Assembly: GCA_029262595.1 (NCBI GenBank) | Contig: JAJCZB010000047.1 | Coordinates: forward strand, 1 to 45,277 | Length of the DNA stretch: 45,277 nt | Reading direction: 5' to 3' | Source: Candidatus Babelota bacterium | Lineage (GTDB): Bacteria; Babelota; Babeliae; Babelales; Vermiphilaceae | Shown here: piece by piece, positions 24,092-32,873 of the stretch | Layout of the letters: each line of letters opens with the position of its first letter | Numbering within the stretch: the first letter of the stretch is position 1 | Notes under the pieces: model-generated | The model's input: the letters and a program-made list of their open reading frames with translations, nothing else | Databases searched by the model: none | Told to the model about the DNA's origin: nothing | Translations under genes and position numbers: made by a program

Positions 24092-24167
24092 TGGTGGGCG
24101 GTACAGGATTCGAACCTGTGACCCCCAGTTTGTAAGACTGATGCTCTACCAGCTGAGCTAACCGCCC
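24092..24167 (-). tRNA. tRNA-Val (TAC)
   Basis: The acceptor stem GGGCGGT/ACCGCCC, the anticodon loop CTTACAA (TAC), TTCGAAT in the T-loop and CCA are present. Confidence 0.92.
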
Positions 24168-24299
24168 TCGTATATTTCAGTGATGTCTCAAATGTACATA
24201 AAAAACGGGGGTAAGTCAAAAAAAGCATGGTAAAAAAAGCACTCTTTTTGCCTGCCGCGCAAATCACCCTTTTTTGCCTCTAAAATAAACACTAAAAAA

Positions 24300-24316
24300 G
24301 GGCGCTTTAAGCGCCC
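24300..24316 (-). terminator. Terminator of the 266-aa secreted gene
   Basis: GGGCGC and GCGCCC arms around TTTAA are followed on the minus strand by TTTTTTAG. T also follows on the plus strand. Confidence 0.85.
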
Positions 24317-24341
24317 TTTTGTCATAGTCTTTGTTCGTTAA

Positions 24342-25142
24342 TTAGTCTGTAAATCCAGGAATAAATACATCTCTTGTATCTACGCTATCTTGCGCAGGAA
24401 CATCTGCTTGATCAGCTTCTTGCTCATCTGAATCATCAGCATCAGTATCTTCTACTTGCTCTTGATCGTCTTTGCCCGCATCAGCATTTTCTTGCTCAAC
24501 TGCATCTTCTACAGCCGCTTCATCTTGCGCAACAACCTCTGCATCTTCTGATCCAGATCGCTCTGCATAAGCAGGAGCATCTACTGGCTGCTCTTGAGTA
24601 TCTTCGTCAGTAGCAGTATCTTGCTCCGCTTCAGCTTGCGCAGCAACTTCAGCTTCTTGTGCTGCTTGCTGCTCTAGAACTTCTTTTGCTTTTTTAACAA
24701 TCTCTTGCACTTTTTCAACGCGCGTATCTTGTGCCGTTTGAAGAACTTCTGCTTTTTCATCAACGCTTAATTCAGCTTCGATGATCATTGCTCTTTGCTC
24801 TGGAGTCACAGTATATAGCTTTTGCGTACCTTCTTTAAAAAGTACCACTACATCAGAAAAATCTGCTCGGTACCATTTATTTTCTTGAAACACGCCGTTA
24901 CGAGTGTAACCAATTTGCACGATGTCGTTTTCCACTTGCTCTTGCGTAAACTGCATAGATACGCCAAGAGGAGATCGCACAGGATCAGTCCAAGTCATAC
25001 TATAAAGTCCGGGAGTGTTTGTTTGCGCAATCGTTACATACTCAGGAGTAGTGCGTGGCGCTGGTTGCTCTAAAACATCTGCATCAGCTGCAGATGCTAC
25101 CGCAGGCACCAAAAGAGCTGTGATCAATAAAAACTTTTTCAT
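24342..25142 (-). CDS. Secreted protein with acidic low-complexity tail
   Basis: A 266-aa protein with signal peptide MKKFLLITALLVPAVASA. A folded part follows (about 25-115, with YSMTWTDPVRSPLGVSM and WYRADFSDVVVLF), then a short coiled coil, then from about 150 a long tail of Glu, Asp, Ala and Gln (QDTATDEDTQEQPVD and similar) with net strong negative charge. It ends in the less acidic VFIPGFTD. The leader is CGGGGATTTT. The next gene upstream encodes an exported protein with a basic tail, so the two may pair by charge. No family is recognised. Confidence 0.8.
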   Translation of the reverse strand: MKKFLLITALLVPAVASAADADVLEQPAPRTTPEYVTIAQTNTPGLYSMTWTDPVRSPLGVSMQFTQEQVENDIVQIGYTRNGVFQENKWYRADFSDVVVLFKEGTQKLYTVTPEQRAMIIEAELSVDEKAEVLQTAQDTRVEKVQEIVKKAKEVLEQQAAQEAEVAAQAEAEQDTATDEDTQEQPVDAPAYAERSGSEDAEVVAQDEAAVEDAVEQENADAGKDDQEQVEDTDADDSDEQEADQADVPAQDSVDTRDVFIPGFTD

Positions 25143-25222
25143 AAAATCCCCGATGTGTATCGAATGATTAAGTAATTTTTAACCACTTCAAAGTACTCGA
25201 ATGCTGAAAAAAGTCAATAAAG

Positions 25223-25244
25223 AAGGGCGTTTTGAAACGCCCTT
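25223..25244 (-). terminator. Terminator of the 207-aa secreted gene
   Basis: AAGGGCGTTT and its complement form a perfect stem, with TTCTTTATT following on the minus strand. Confidence 0.8.
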
Positions 25245-25268
25245 GCATAGTTATTAATCGTTTTTTTA

Positions 25269-25892
25269 CTATCTACCGCGACGACTTCTCGCACGCACTC
25301 CTCTTCGATCACTTCCGGTAGACATTCTTCTATTTGGCGCCCAACCACCGCCATGCGGCCCAAATTGTTCATAGCTCGACGGCCTACCGGGACGGGACAA
25401 TGGCGCTCTAACAACTGCTGGCGCACGTACTTTCCGTTGCGCTTGGAGCACTAATGCGCCATCACGCAACACTTGCAAGTCTTCACGAATCATTGGCATT
25501 CGATCTTCCATTTCTGCTTGCTGCGTGAGTGCAGTTCCCATTGCTTTAATTGCAAGTAATAGATCTTGTAACTCTGCAAGCGTAAGCGAATCCACATTTG
25601 CTACTTTACTCTTTAAATCTTGCCCCATTTCTTGAGCGCGCGCTTGAAGTAATAGTAAGTGATCTGAAGGGGCAGGTTTAACTAGATCTAAGGGTTTCGA
25701 TGCAGCAGGGGCACCGAGAACAACTTCTCCCTCTTCTTCTTCCATAAACTCAACCGGCTCCTCTACAGGCACAGCCTCTTGCTCTCCCCCTTGTAGTCCT
25801 TCTTGCGCAAACAGATACTCTTCTTCATAACCAGACATTGCGTATAGACAACCGGAGCAAAGAAGCATCCCCAGCAACAGTTCTTTTTTCAT
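25269..25892 (-). CDS. Secreted protein with acidic N-part and Arg-rich tail
   Basis: A 207-aa protein. MKKELLLGMLLCSGCLYA is an export signal; a lipobox is not convincing because the residue three before Cys is itself Cys. Residues 20-55 are Glu-rich, 70-130 are helical (VANVDSLTLAELQDLLLAI), and 140-207 are Arg/Gly/Pro-rich, ending VRARSRRGR. Such a tail could bind nucleic acid or acidic partners. AAGGAG precedes the start. No family is recognised. Confidence 0.78.
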   Translation of the reverse strand: MKKELLLGMLLCSGCLYAMSGYEEEYLFAQEGLQGGEQEAVPVEEPVEFMEEEEGEVVLGAPAASKPLDLVKPAPSDHLLLLQARAQEMGQDLKSKVANVDSLTLAELQDLLLAIKAMGTALTQQAEMEDRMPMIREDLQVLRDGALVLQAQRKVRAPAVVRAPLSRPGRPSSYEQFGPHGGGWAPNRRMSTGSDRRGVRARSRRGR

Positions 25893-25970
25893 AATTCTCC
25901 TTTTTATAAAAAATTATTATTTACAAAAAAAGATACTGCATCGGGAAATCAAAGCGCAATCGATCGCACG

Positions 25971-26759
25971 TTATGCATCAGCCTTGGTCATCAATACGCA
26001 ATAATCAATGCGCTGCAAATCGCACGCCGGCGTAACGCATACGTTTTGATACAGGCCGTCTGGCGCTACAGATGATACCGTTCCGATAGTAAACCCTTCC
26101 GGAAAAAGCATGCCTTGCCCACTTGAAAGCACAAGGTCTCCTTGCGTGACCTTCGATAGATGATCAACAAACTGCATGCACGTCTGGCCCTCTTGATTGC
26201 ATCCTTCGTGAATGCCTTGCGCACGAGTATCCGCGCAATACGCTCCTACTTTGCAACGCGCATCAGTAATCAGGCACACTTTGCTATACCACGGATAGAC
26301 TTCACTCACTTTTCCCACGAGGCCGCCGTTATGCAGTACGATCGTATCTTTCGTTACGTTATCTTTTTGGCCAGCATCGATATAAAAGAAATGCTCATCG
26401 GGTGAAAAGGTACGCGCAAGCACGCGAGCGATTTTATCTGTTTTTTCAAAGCGCTGGCTAAACTCCCGCACTTCTTTGATGCCTTCAAAATAGGACACCT
26501 TCGCTTGCAGCTGCGCATACGAACGCTCAAGCAGCGCATATTGCTCTTGCAATTCAAGTAATTGCTGCAAAAAATTGTCGGTGTTTTTTCTGCGCGAAAG
26601 CCATTGCTTAACCGGCTCAACCATCCATGCATTTGCTCGCACTGCCGGATACGAAATACATGATGCAATATTCTGATACATATGCGTAAATCTGCCAATG
26701 CCGATAGCAAGCAAGAGCGCGCACCCTCCACTTATCAAAAATCGCCACGCTCTACGCAT
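25971..26759 (-). CDS. mreC: Cell-shape protein MreC
   Basis: A 262-aa protein with one N-terminal membrane helix (about 10-28), a coiled coil (about 58-98, LLELQEQYALLERSYAQL) and the two-lobed beta domain typical of MreC. The latter shows HNGGLVGKVSEVYPWYSKV and GDLVLSSGQGMLFPEGFTIG. It acts in the periplasm as scaffold for the elongasome that builds the lateral cell wall. The length fits the family. It starts directly after the dus stop codon with no gap. No mreB, mreD or pbp2 lies next to it, unlike the usual cluster. Confidence 0.9.
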   Translation of the reverse strand: MRRAWRFLISGGCALLLAIGIGRFTHMYQNIASCISYPAVRANAWMVEPVKQWLSRRKNTDNFLQQLLELQEQYALLERSYAQLQAKVSYFEGIKEVREFSQRFEKTDKIARVLARTFSPDEHFFYIDAGQKDNVTKDTIVLHNGGLVGKVSEVYPWYSKVCLITDARCKVGAYCADTRAQGIHEGCNQEGQTCMQFVDHLSKVTQGDLVLSSGQGMLFPEGFTIGTVSSVAPDGLYQNVCVTPACDLQRIDYCVLMTKADA

Positions 26760-27722
26760 TTATACTCCAAAAAAAGTAAGTAACGTTTCTTTTACTTCAT
26801 CCACCTGTGACGTTGCAAGCAATTGTCGCCGCACGCTCGTCGCCTCTTTATGCCCGCGCACGTAAAACGGCAAATGTTTACGAAAAATAAACACGCCATG
26901 CGGACCGTAATACGAAATCAAATTATCAAGATGCTTTAATGCATACCGCAAGACCATCTCATTATCAATAATATACTGCTCGCCTCGCGCATGGGCCTGC
27001 AACTCCTGCAGTTTCCATGGCTTGCCCCAAATGCCACGCCCGATTAAAAATGCGTCCGCGCCGGTTTGCTCATATACCATCTGTGCTGTTTTAAAGTTAA
27101 CCACCCCACCTGAAAGAATTACCGGAATTGAAACTGCGCGTTTAACTTCAGCTGCATAGGCATAATCAGGACGCCCTTCAAAGCGCTGCGTTTGCAATCG
27201 TGGATGAATGGCTATCGCATCTGCGCCGCAATCTTCCAGCATGCGCGCAACTTCTATCGCATTTTTTTCTTTAAAGCCAGCACGAATCTTTACGGTAAAT
27301 GGCAGCGGAACGGCTGCACGAAATGCTTTTACAATACCTTCCAAACGAGCAAGATCAGCCATGAGCGCAGAGCCCGAACCCGATCCGATAACGTTTCGCG
27401 CAGGGCAGCCGATATTTAAATCAATTGCATCCACTCCCGCCGCAAGCACTCTTTCGCATGCCTCTTGCACACCTTCAACTGCATTTGCAGCAAACTGGAA
27501 GTTTAACGGCCGCTCGAACTGCTCAAATCGCAATGCTTTTTGCGCACCCTTATCATGCGCAACGCATCGCACATGCCGCATCTCGGTATAAAGCAGTTCA
27601 TCTTTTGAAAAGTCTCGTACTAATTGGCGAAATGGAGAATCGGTAATCCCATCCAATGGGCCGCCAATAAAACGGCCAAAAGATCGATTACCGATAGTTA
27701 TTTTTTCATCCCAAAAACTCAT
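26760..27722 (-). CDS. dusB: tRNA-dihydrouridine synthase (Dus)
   Basis: A 320-aa FMN enzyme that reduces uridine to dihydrouridine in tRNA D-loops. It has the FMN-binding start GGPLDGITDSPFRQL, the catalytic Cys in IDLNIGCPARNVIG, the phosphate-binding segments VILSGGVVNF and FLIGRGIWGKPW, and the C-terminal helical tRNA-binding part. Length and order fit the DusB group; the exact subtype is less sure. The site AGAGGGGC precedes the ATG. It is the first gene of a pair with mreC. Confidence 0.9.
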   Translation of the reverse strand: MSFWDEKITIGNRSFGRFIGGPLDGITDSPFRQLVRDFSKDELLYTEMRHVRCVAHDKGAQKALRFEQFERPLNFQFAANAVEGVQEACERVLAAGVDAIDLNIGCPARNVIGSGSGSALMADLARLEGIVKAFRAAVPLPFTVKIRAGFKEKNAIEVARMLEDCGADAIAIHPRLQTQRFEGRPDYAYAAEVKRAVSIPVILSGGVVNFKTAQMVYEQTGADAFLIGRGIWGKPWKLQELQAHARGEQYIIDNEMVLRYALKHLDNLISYYGPHGVFIFRKHLPFYVRGHKEATSVRRQLLATSQVDEVKETLLTFFGV

Positions 27723-27795
27723 GATGCCCCTCTATAAATGCTGTTCACGAGTTTTTAGTATAACAGAAAATCATACGAGAGATAATACGTTAAGG

Positions 27796-29910
27796 CTAAC
27801 TCAATGCCCCTTGTAAACCTAATAGCTTGTCCATAAGCGCTTCATTCTCTCTAATTTGAGCATCTTTTATGTCTTCATCTACAGTAGGCATCGTATAATC
27901 CTCACCTGCAATAAATGCATCATATCTTTCTTTTGCTTGCTTAGTTCTAAAGTAATATCCCAAATTACGCTTGAGCCACTCTAGCCCCTCATCATCACGG
28001 TACTTTGGATTACGCTCTAGCTCTTCCATTTTGATCGCAAGAAGCTGCATCATTTCTCTGTAGTCCGTTTTGGGACCAATTGCGTTATCCAGACCTAAAA
28101 AGGAATATATCACGCCTGGTGATAGCTTAAGATCACGCCTTAAATGATCAGGAATTGCGGATAAATTACGAGCACCAAACTCTGCCTCTAAATCTGCATG
28201 CAACATTTCTCCCCCAAAACCTCTCACCCTATAATCCATCGCTGTAACAGACTCCGGGTTTTGGCCAGAAGTAAATGCGACCACCTCTTGTAACATTTGC
28301 CTTTTTGCATCTGGTTGCAATTTGGCTATCTCAGCAGATATTTCTTCAACACCTTCGTTTAGCGCTTGCGACTCAGTAACGTTGCCTGAAGCAAGCTGAG
28401 TAGGAACTCGCGTAATATAATTTCTAATGAGATCTTTTATACGTGCCCATTTTTCAAGGGGTGTTCCGGGGATCCTTACCCAGCTTTCGCCAAGTGACGA
28501 CAAAGATGATACAAGTCCTTGCGAAGGTTCTTGCGCTCTTTGGCGCCGCACTTGCTCTCGAGCACGATATCGGGCGTCCTGCTGCAATGCAACTCGTTTG
28601 CGCGTTTCTTGCTGATGACGCGCTGCAGCTCGTATTCTCTCTTGGCGAGCAAACTCTTGTGCTTGCACAGGATCTTTTGGAATTTGTTCTAAATCGGGCT
28701 CATCTTTCTCTATTACTTCACCGAAAAAGAATTCTAAACCTTCAGCCTCTCCCTCTTCAGGCCCAATCAGTGATGGTGTTGGTGCAGGCGCTTCCGCAGT
28801 ACGCTCAGTGCTACGCGGTGCACGAGATCGCTCTCCTGCAGCCGCCGCTGGAGCGCTTCCGTCTCCCAATCTCCCCGCTCCAGGATCACCCGGCCCTCTT
28901 TGCGCCGCTGCTGCGGCTGCTTTGCCAGCTTCAAACTCTTCTCGGTCACGCGCAACTACAGCACGCCTTTTTGCTTCAGCCACAATAGCTGCAGCATCGC
29001 TGCTCGGCACATCTCGCATAACTTGATCCACAAATTCTTGAGCTCTTTGCGTTTCGTCTTGAGCAGTAAGCGCTGCGCCCCACTCTTCATTTGCTTGCGC
29101 CTTGGCCCTAGTCCCTTCCTCTAATCTTTCGAAAATTTCTCGCTGTAGTCGCTCCGCTTGTTGCGCCTGAGCCACCTCTCTTGCGAGCGCTCTCATTACT
29201 CGAGCGCGCACAATTGGATCCACGCCCGAAGACGCCATAGCCGCTGCAGGTGGTGTACCAGTTGGAATTCTCGATGGAGCACCAACGGATTCGTCGGCCC
29301 CTGACACAGCAGCAGGCCCAATGCCACTTTGCATCTCTTCTTTTGTTTTTTTATACTGCCGCACGCCATATACAGTCCCACCAGTAACCACGCCAACTGC
29401 AGCTAAAATACCTACAATTGTCGCGATCGCTTTAGGATTAGAAAGTGAGCGCCGCACAAATCGCCACAATATTTTATTTTCTACTTTTGATCGCTTTTTT
29501 CCGACGATCCATTTATTAAGCACTTCCTGCTCTCGATCAGACGGCGTCGCATACAACTTTAATCCTGCCACAATTCTGCCACGAGCTCTGGTTGGCGCTT
29601 TAGCAATTTGCTCCATCACCCATTCACGACTTACCTGCGCACCACGCACAATCGCACCCGGCGTCGCTCGTACGCCACGAGCTACCGCGCGCCCCGCCTT
29701 TGCAATATCTGATCCCGTAGCGCGAGCATCGCTCGAGAATCGTTGCCACGCTCTTTGCGCGCCCGCTTGAGCGGATGCGCCCATCTCTGATGCGCGCTTG
29801 CGCACTCGCTGCGCATTCCATGATTGGCTTGCATCTGTAGGAAAGATCACCGCCAACACTAACCCAAGCGCTATACCATTACAAATTAATTTGATAATCC
29901 TATTAGACAT
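27796..29910 (-). CDS. Large exported coiled-coil protein
   Basis: A 704-aa protein from the ATG at 29910, which has an AAGGGG site and gives the signal peptide MSNRIIKLICNGIALGLVLA; a longer frame begins at 29958. Residues 20-115 are Ala/Arg-rich and amphipathic. A second membrane helix lies near 160-190 (IATIVGILAAVGVVTGGTVY). Residues 235-500 are Glu/Arg/Ala coiled coil with a Pro-rich break. The last 200 residues look folded (LSAIPDHLRRDLKLSPGV, then DDEGLEWLKRNLGYYF). No family is recognised. Confidence 0.78.
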   Translation of the reverse strand: MSNRIIKLICNGIALGLVLAVIFPTDASQSWNAQRVRKRASEMGASAQAGAQRAWQRFSSDARATGSDIAKAGRAVARGVRATPGAIVRGAQVSREWVMEQIAKAPTRARGRIVAGLKLYATPSDREQEVLNKWIVGKKRSKVENKILWRFVRRSLSNPKAIATIVGILAAVGVVTGGTVYGVRQYKKTKEEMQSGIGPAAVSGADESVGAPSRIPTGTPPAAAMASSGVDPIVRARVMRALAREVAQAQQAERLQREIFERLEEGTRAKAQANEEWGAALTAQDETQRAQEFVDQVMRDVPSSDAAAIVAEAKRRAVVARDREEFEAGKAAAAAAQRGPGDPGAGRLGDGSAPAAAAGERSRAPRSTERTAEAPAPTPSLIGPEEGEAEGLEFFFGEVIEKDEPDLEQIPKDPVQAQEFARQERIRAAARHQQETRKRVALQQDARYRAREQVRRQRAQEPSQGLVSSLSSLGESWVRIPGTPLEKWARIKDLIRNYITRVPTQLASGNVTESQALNEGVEEISAEIAKLQPDAKRQMLQEVVAFTSGQNPESVTAMDYRVRGFGGEMLHADLEAEFGARNLSAIPDHLRRDLKLSPGVIYSFLGLDNAIGPKTDYREMMQLLAIKMEELERNPKYRDDEGLEWLKRNLGYYFRTKQAKERYDAFIAGEDYTMPTVDEDIKDAQIRENEALMDKLLGLQGALS

Positions 29911-30037
29911 CTTTGCACCCCTTAACGCTGATCGTTCTGCTTTTTTCAAAACCAGCATAACAATTCACTTAGGATAAAAACAAGAAATTAGGATACTGGC
30001 TTTTGGCATAATTGAATAGCATTACCACGTAATAGTA

Positions 30038-31015
30038 TTACCACGTTACTTTCGCCCCAAAAGTCGGAGATCCGATATCGTCAACGGCGATGGTTAACTT
30101 CACGTGATCAGTGAGCTTTTTTTGCACAAGCTTAACGGCAGCCAAGGCATAAATACTTCCAAATGCGCCTCCGGCAATAATTTGAGAAAGATAGTGCCGA
30201 TTACAAGCAACAAACGTAGTCCCAATAAATGCAGCAATCCCGCCCAAGGGAATCGAGTAACGCGGCCCAAACTGAGATCCATATAATACCGCCATATAAA
30301 GCGCTTGGGCCATATGCCCGGAAGGAAACCCTCCAAAAGATCGCTCTTTGCCATGCGTGAGCTTTTCGTGCCACGGGCGCAAGCACGCATCAAACTTCAA
30401 CTGCTTAACGAGCTTTTTCGTCCAGATTACAAACGGCATCCCTAAAAGCATGATCTGCGCCGTCCAGCGCTGATCGTTCTGCGTAGAGAAAAACGCATTT
30501 AATCCAAGCGCTACAAGCGGAATCGCAATACTCGTTTTTGCCACATCGTGGCACCAGCTGGGCGGCTGATTAATGTTTTTCCGATTGCCATGGTCATAAA
30601 AATTACGCTGAATGCGTTCGTCAATCATGCGAGCGCCGACATACATAGGAAAAATGGCAGACACTATCTTAAAGGTGTTCCACGTCAGCAAATTTTTATG
30701 CAACACCAAGATGTCTTTTATAGCGCTGGAGAAAATCTCTCCAAAAGCTTGCCCTACTGAATGATTTTGGCGTCTTCTGCGCAGTTGCGGAGTGCAGGGC
30801 CTATCAGTCTTAGGAGCAAGATCCACAGCCGCTTCATCAAGAAATGGCACATGCTCACGAGCAGAACACACAAGCACAGAATCCTGCGCACGCGGAGCTT
30901 GATAGCTTTCGGCCAAAAGCCGGGCGCTATCGCTCAAAGAAACTTCGCTCGCGATTATCTCATTTGAAACAATAAAAAGCGCAAAAAGAACAAAAGCACA
31001 CCGTTTACTGAACAT
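30038..31015 (-). CDS. PAP2-superfamily phosphatase-like protein
   Basis: A 325-aa protein with signal peptide MFSKRCAFVLFALFIVSNEIIA and several later membrane segments. The PAP2 signature is partly present: motif 1 KFDACLRPWH, motif 2 GGFPSGHMAQ. Motif 3 reads TFVACNRHYLSQIIAGG. The usual Arg six residues before the His and the Asp after Ser are not seen, so activity is uncertain. Intact relatives dephosphorylate lipid phosphates such as undecaprenyl pyrophosphate or lipid A. The start has GGGGGGAGG. The gene stands alone. Confidence 0.82.
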   Translation of the reverse strand: MFSKRCAFVLFALFIVSNEIIASEVSLSDSARLLAESYQAPRAQDSVLVCSAREHVPFLDEAAVDLAPKTDRPCTPQLRRRRQNHSVGQAFGEIFSSAIKDILVLHKNLLTWNTFKIVSAIFPMYVGARMIDERIQRNFYDHGNRKNINQPPSWCHDVAKTSIAIPLVALGLNAFFSTQNDQRWTAQIMLLGMPFVIWTKKLVKQLKFDACLRPWHEKLTHGKERSFGGFPSGHMAQALYMAVLYGSQFGPRYSIPLGGIAAFIGTTFVACNRHYLSQIIAGGAFGSIYALAAVKLVQKKLTDHVKLTIAVDDIGSPTFGAKVTW

Positions 31016-31093
31016 CCTCCCCCCTCAGAAAGAACTGCTCGCCATCATTTGAAATTTCATAATAGAAAATTTTAAAGAGTGGGGTCAATAAAA

Positions 31094-31115
31094 AGCCCCG
31101 CATTCCTGCGGGGCT
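31094..31115 (-). terminator. Terminator of the MATE-gatC-gatA operon
   Basis: AGCCCCGC and GCGGGGCT form an 8-bp GC-rich stem, followed by TTTTTATT on the minus strand. Confidence 0.88.
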
Positions 31116-31134
31116 CTCTTGATTGCAAAGTTAG

Positions 31135-32577
31135 TTAAATCTCTGGGTGCATCGTATGCCATAGGGTTTTTTGCTCATACGCATGCCCCACTCGATACAG
31201 AAGCTCTTCTGATTGATGCGGGCCAACGAGCTGCATGCCAATCGGCATATTATCGCTGCTCATGCCACACGGAACAGACATACTAGGCACACCTGCTAAA
31301 TTCATTGGGCAGGTAAAGTAATCTTGCAAATCCATTTTCAGTGGATCCAAATCATACGCACCCATCTTAAATGCGGGAGCAGCCTGCGATGGCATAATGA
31401 GCATATCTACCTGCTTGAATGCGTCAATAAACTCATTTCTAATCGCACGCTTTACTTGCTTGGCATTCTCATAAAACTCGCCAGAGTGGCCAGCGGAAAG
31501 AACATAGTTTCCTACCATGATACGTTTTTTAACTTCACTGCCAAATCCATCATGGCGCGTATCGTCATACATGCTTGTAAGCGTGGTCGCCTCTTTATCT
31601 CTAAAGCCATAGCGTACTCCATCAAACCGAGCCAAATTAGACGCCGCTTCTGCCCGGCTTAAGATAAAGTAAGCAGCTGCGCTATAGTCAATCATTGGAA
31701 GTGTGATGTGATGAATGGTGGCTCCCATTTTTTCAAACTCTTTAAGCGCTGCTTGAATACGCTCAACTACTTCGGGATCCATGCCTTGTGCTGAAAGCGT
31801 GTTATCTACAATCCCAATTTTGAGCCCTTTGGGAATAGTACCATCCAAGCCTTGAGTATAATCTTTTTTTTCTATGGGCAACGTTGTTGAATCGCGCTCA
31901 TCATGGCCGGCAATCTCTGAAAGCACCATCGCGTTATCATATACAGAACGAGTCATAACGCCAATTTGATCAAGAGATGATGCATAGGCAACTAAACCAT
32001 ATCGAGAGACCAAGCCATACGTTGGCTTTAATCCAACGATTCCACAATAGGCTGCTGGCTGGCGCACTGAGCCACCCGTATCAGATCCTAATGCCCATGG
32101 CGCAAATCCTGCGGCTACTGCCGCTGCAGATCCACCACTTGATCCACCGGGTACACGAGAAACATCCCACGGATTTTTTGTCTTTTTAAAGTAAGAAGTC
32201 TCAGTTGAACTGCCCATGGCAAATTCATCAAGGTTCGCGGTAGCAATCAATGGCGCTCCCGCTTTTTTGAGCCGTTCAATCACAGTTGCATCATTCGTTG
32301 CTCGATAGTTTTCAAGCATTTTCGATGCGCACGTTGTTGGGCGCTCTTTGATGCAAATATTATTTTTAATAACGCCCGGAATCCCTTGCAGCACTCCGCC
32401 TTCTTGCATCTCTTTCACTACTGATTGCTTATCAAAAATAGAAATAGTAGACCCTATTTTTCCGTCCAATGCGTTCAAGCGATCAAGATAAAAAGAAATT
32501 ACTTCTTGCGGAGTAATCTGCTTTTTATCGATAGCGTGTTTGAGTTCTTTAATCGATGTAAATGCATTCAAGTTCAT
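31135..32577 (-). CDS. gatA: Glutamyl-tRNA(Gln) amidotransferase subunit A
   Basis: A 480-aa amidase-signature protein. The Lys of the catalytic triad lies in IPGVIKNNI and the serines in [15 protein letters not shown], followed by [16 protein letters not shown]. It releases ammonia from glutamine to convert Glu-tRNA(Gln) (or Asp-tRNA(Asn)) to the amidated form, together with GatB and GatC. gatC lies nine bases upstream; gatB is not in this window. The start has a TAAGGTAGG site. Confidence 0.95.
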   Translation of the reverse strand: MNLNAFTSIKELKHAIDKKQITPQEVISFYLDRLNALDGKIGSTISIFDKQSVVKEMQEGGVLQGIPGVIKNNICIKERPTTCASKMLENYRATNDATVIERLKKAGAPLIATANLDEFAMGSSTETSYFKKTKNPWDVSRVPGGSSGGSAAAVAAGFAPWALGSDTGGSVRQPAAYCGIVGLKPTYGLVSRYGLVAYASSLDQIGVMTRSVYDNAMVLSEIAGHDERDSTTLPIEKKDYTQGLDGTIPKGLKIGIVDNTLSAQGMDPEVVERIQAALKEFEKMGATIHHITLPMIDYSAAAYFILSRAEAASNLARFDGVRYGFRDKEATTLTSMYDDTRHDGFGSEVKKRIMVGNYVLSAGHSGEFYENAKQVKRAIRNEFIDAFKQVDMLIMPSQAAPAFKMGAYDLDPLKMDLQDYFTCPMNLAGVPSMSVPCGMSSDNMPIGMQLVGPHQSEELLYRVGHAYEQKTLWHTMHPEI

Positions 32578-32585
32578 ATCCTACC

Positions 32586-32873
32586 TTAACTCTCTAAAAT
32601 CACGGGAACTACAAAGTAATTGCCTTCTCGTTCTGGTGCTTGCGCCAAGATCGGCTCCGGATCTTGCGGCACCACAAGATCATCCCGAAAGACATTGATC
32701 TCTTTATTAGAGACTTCTTCATGCAACATTTCAGTAGCTACCTGCGTTACGCGCTCAGCGTAACTTAGCACTTGATCCAGCTGCTCAATAAGCGGATTAA
32801 TCTCATCTTCTTTCAATGAAATCCGCGACATAGAAGCAATAGACAATACTTCCTCACGAGAAATTTTTTTCAT
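32586..32873 (-). CDS. gatC: Glutamyl-tRNA(Gln) amidotransferase subunit C
   Basis: A 95-aa protein from the ATG at 32873, which overlaps the MATE stop by ATGA and has AAAGGATC upstream; a longer frame from 32903 would extend into the MATE gene. It matches GatC throughout: ISREEVLSIASMSRISLKED, then LDQVLSYAERVTQV, then FRDDLVVP. GatC wraps around and stabilises GatA in the GatCAB complex. Translational coupling to a MATE transporter is an unusual neighbourhood. Confidence 0.92.
   Translation of the reverse strand: MKKISREEVLSIASMSRISLKEDEINPLIEQLDQVLSYAERVTQVATEMLHEEVSNKEINVFRDDLVVPQDPEPILAQAPEREGNYFVVPVILES

Noticed and set aside
25269-25892. Lipoprotein signal in the 207-aa secreted protein
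   Set aside because: CSGC lacks the Leu/Val/Ile normally three residues before the lipidated Cys, so an ordinary signal peptide is as likely.
28427-29770. Several open frames opposite the 704-aa coiled-coil gene
   Set aside because: They are antisense shadows of an Ala/Arg/Glu-rich gene. The minus-strand gene has a signal peptide, a ribosome-binding site and consistent composition.
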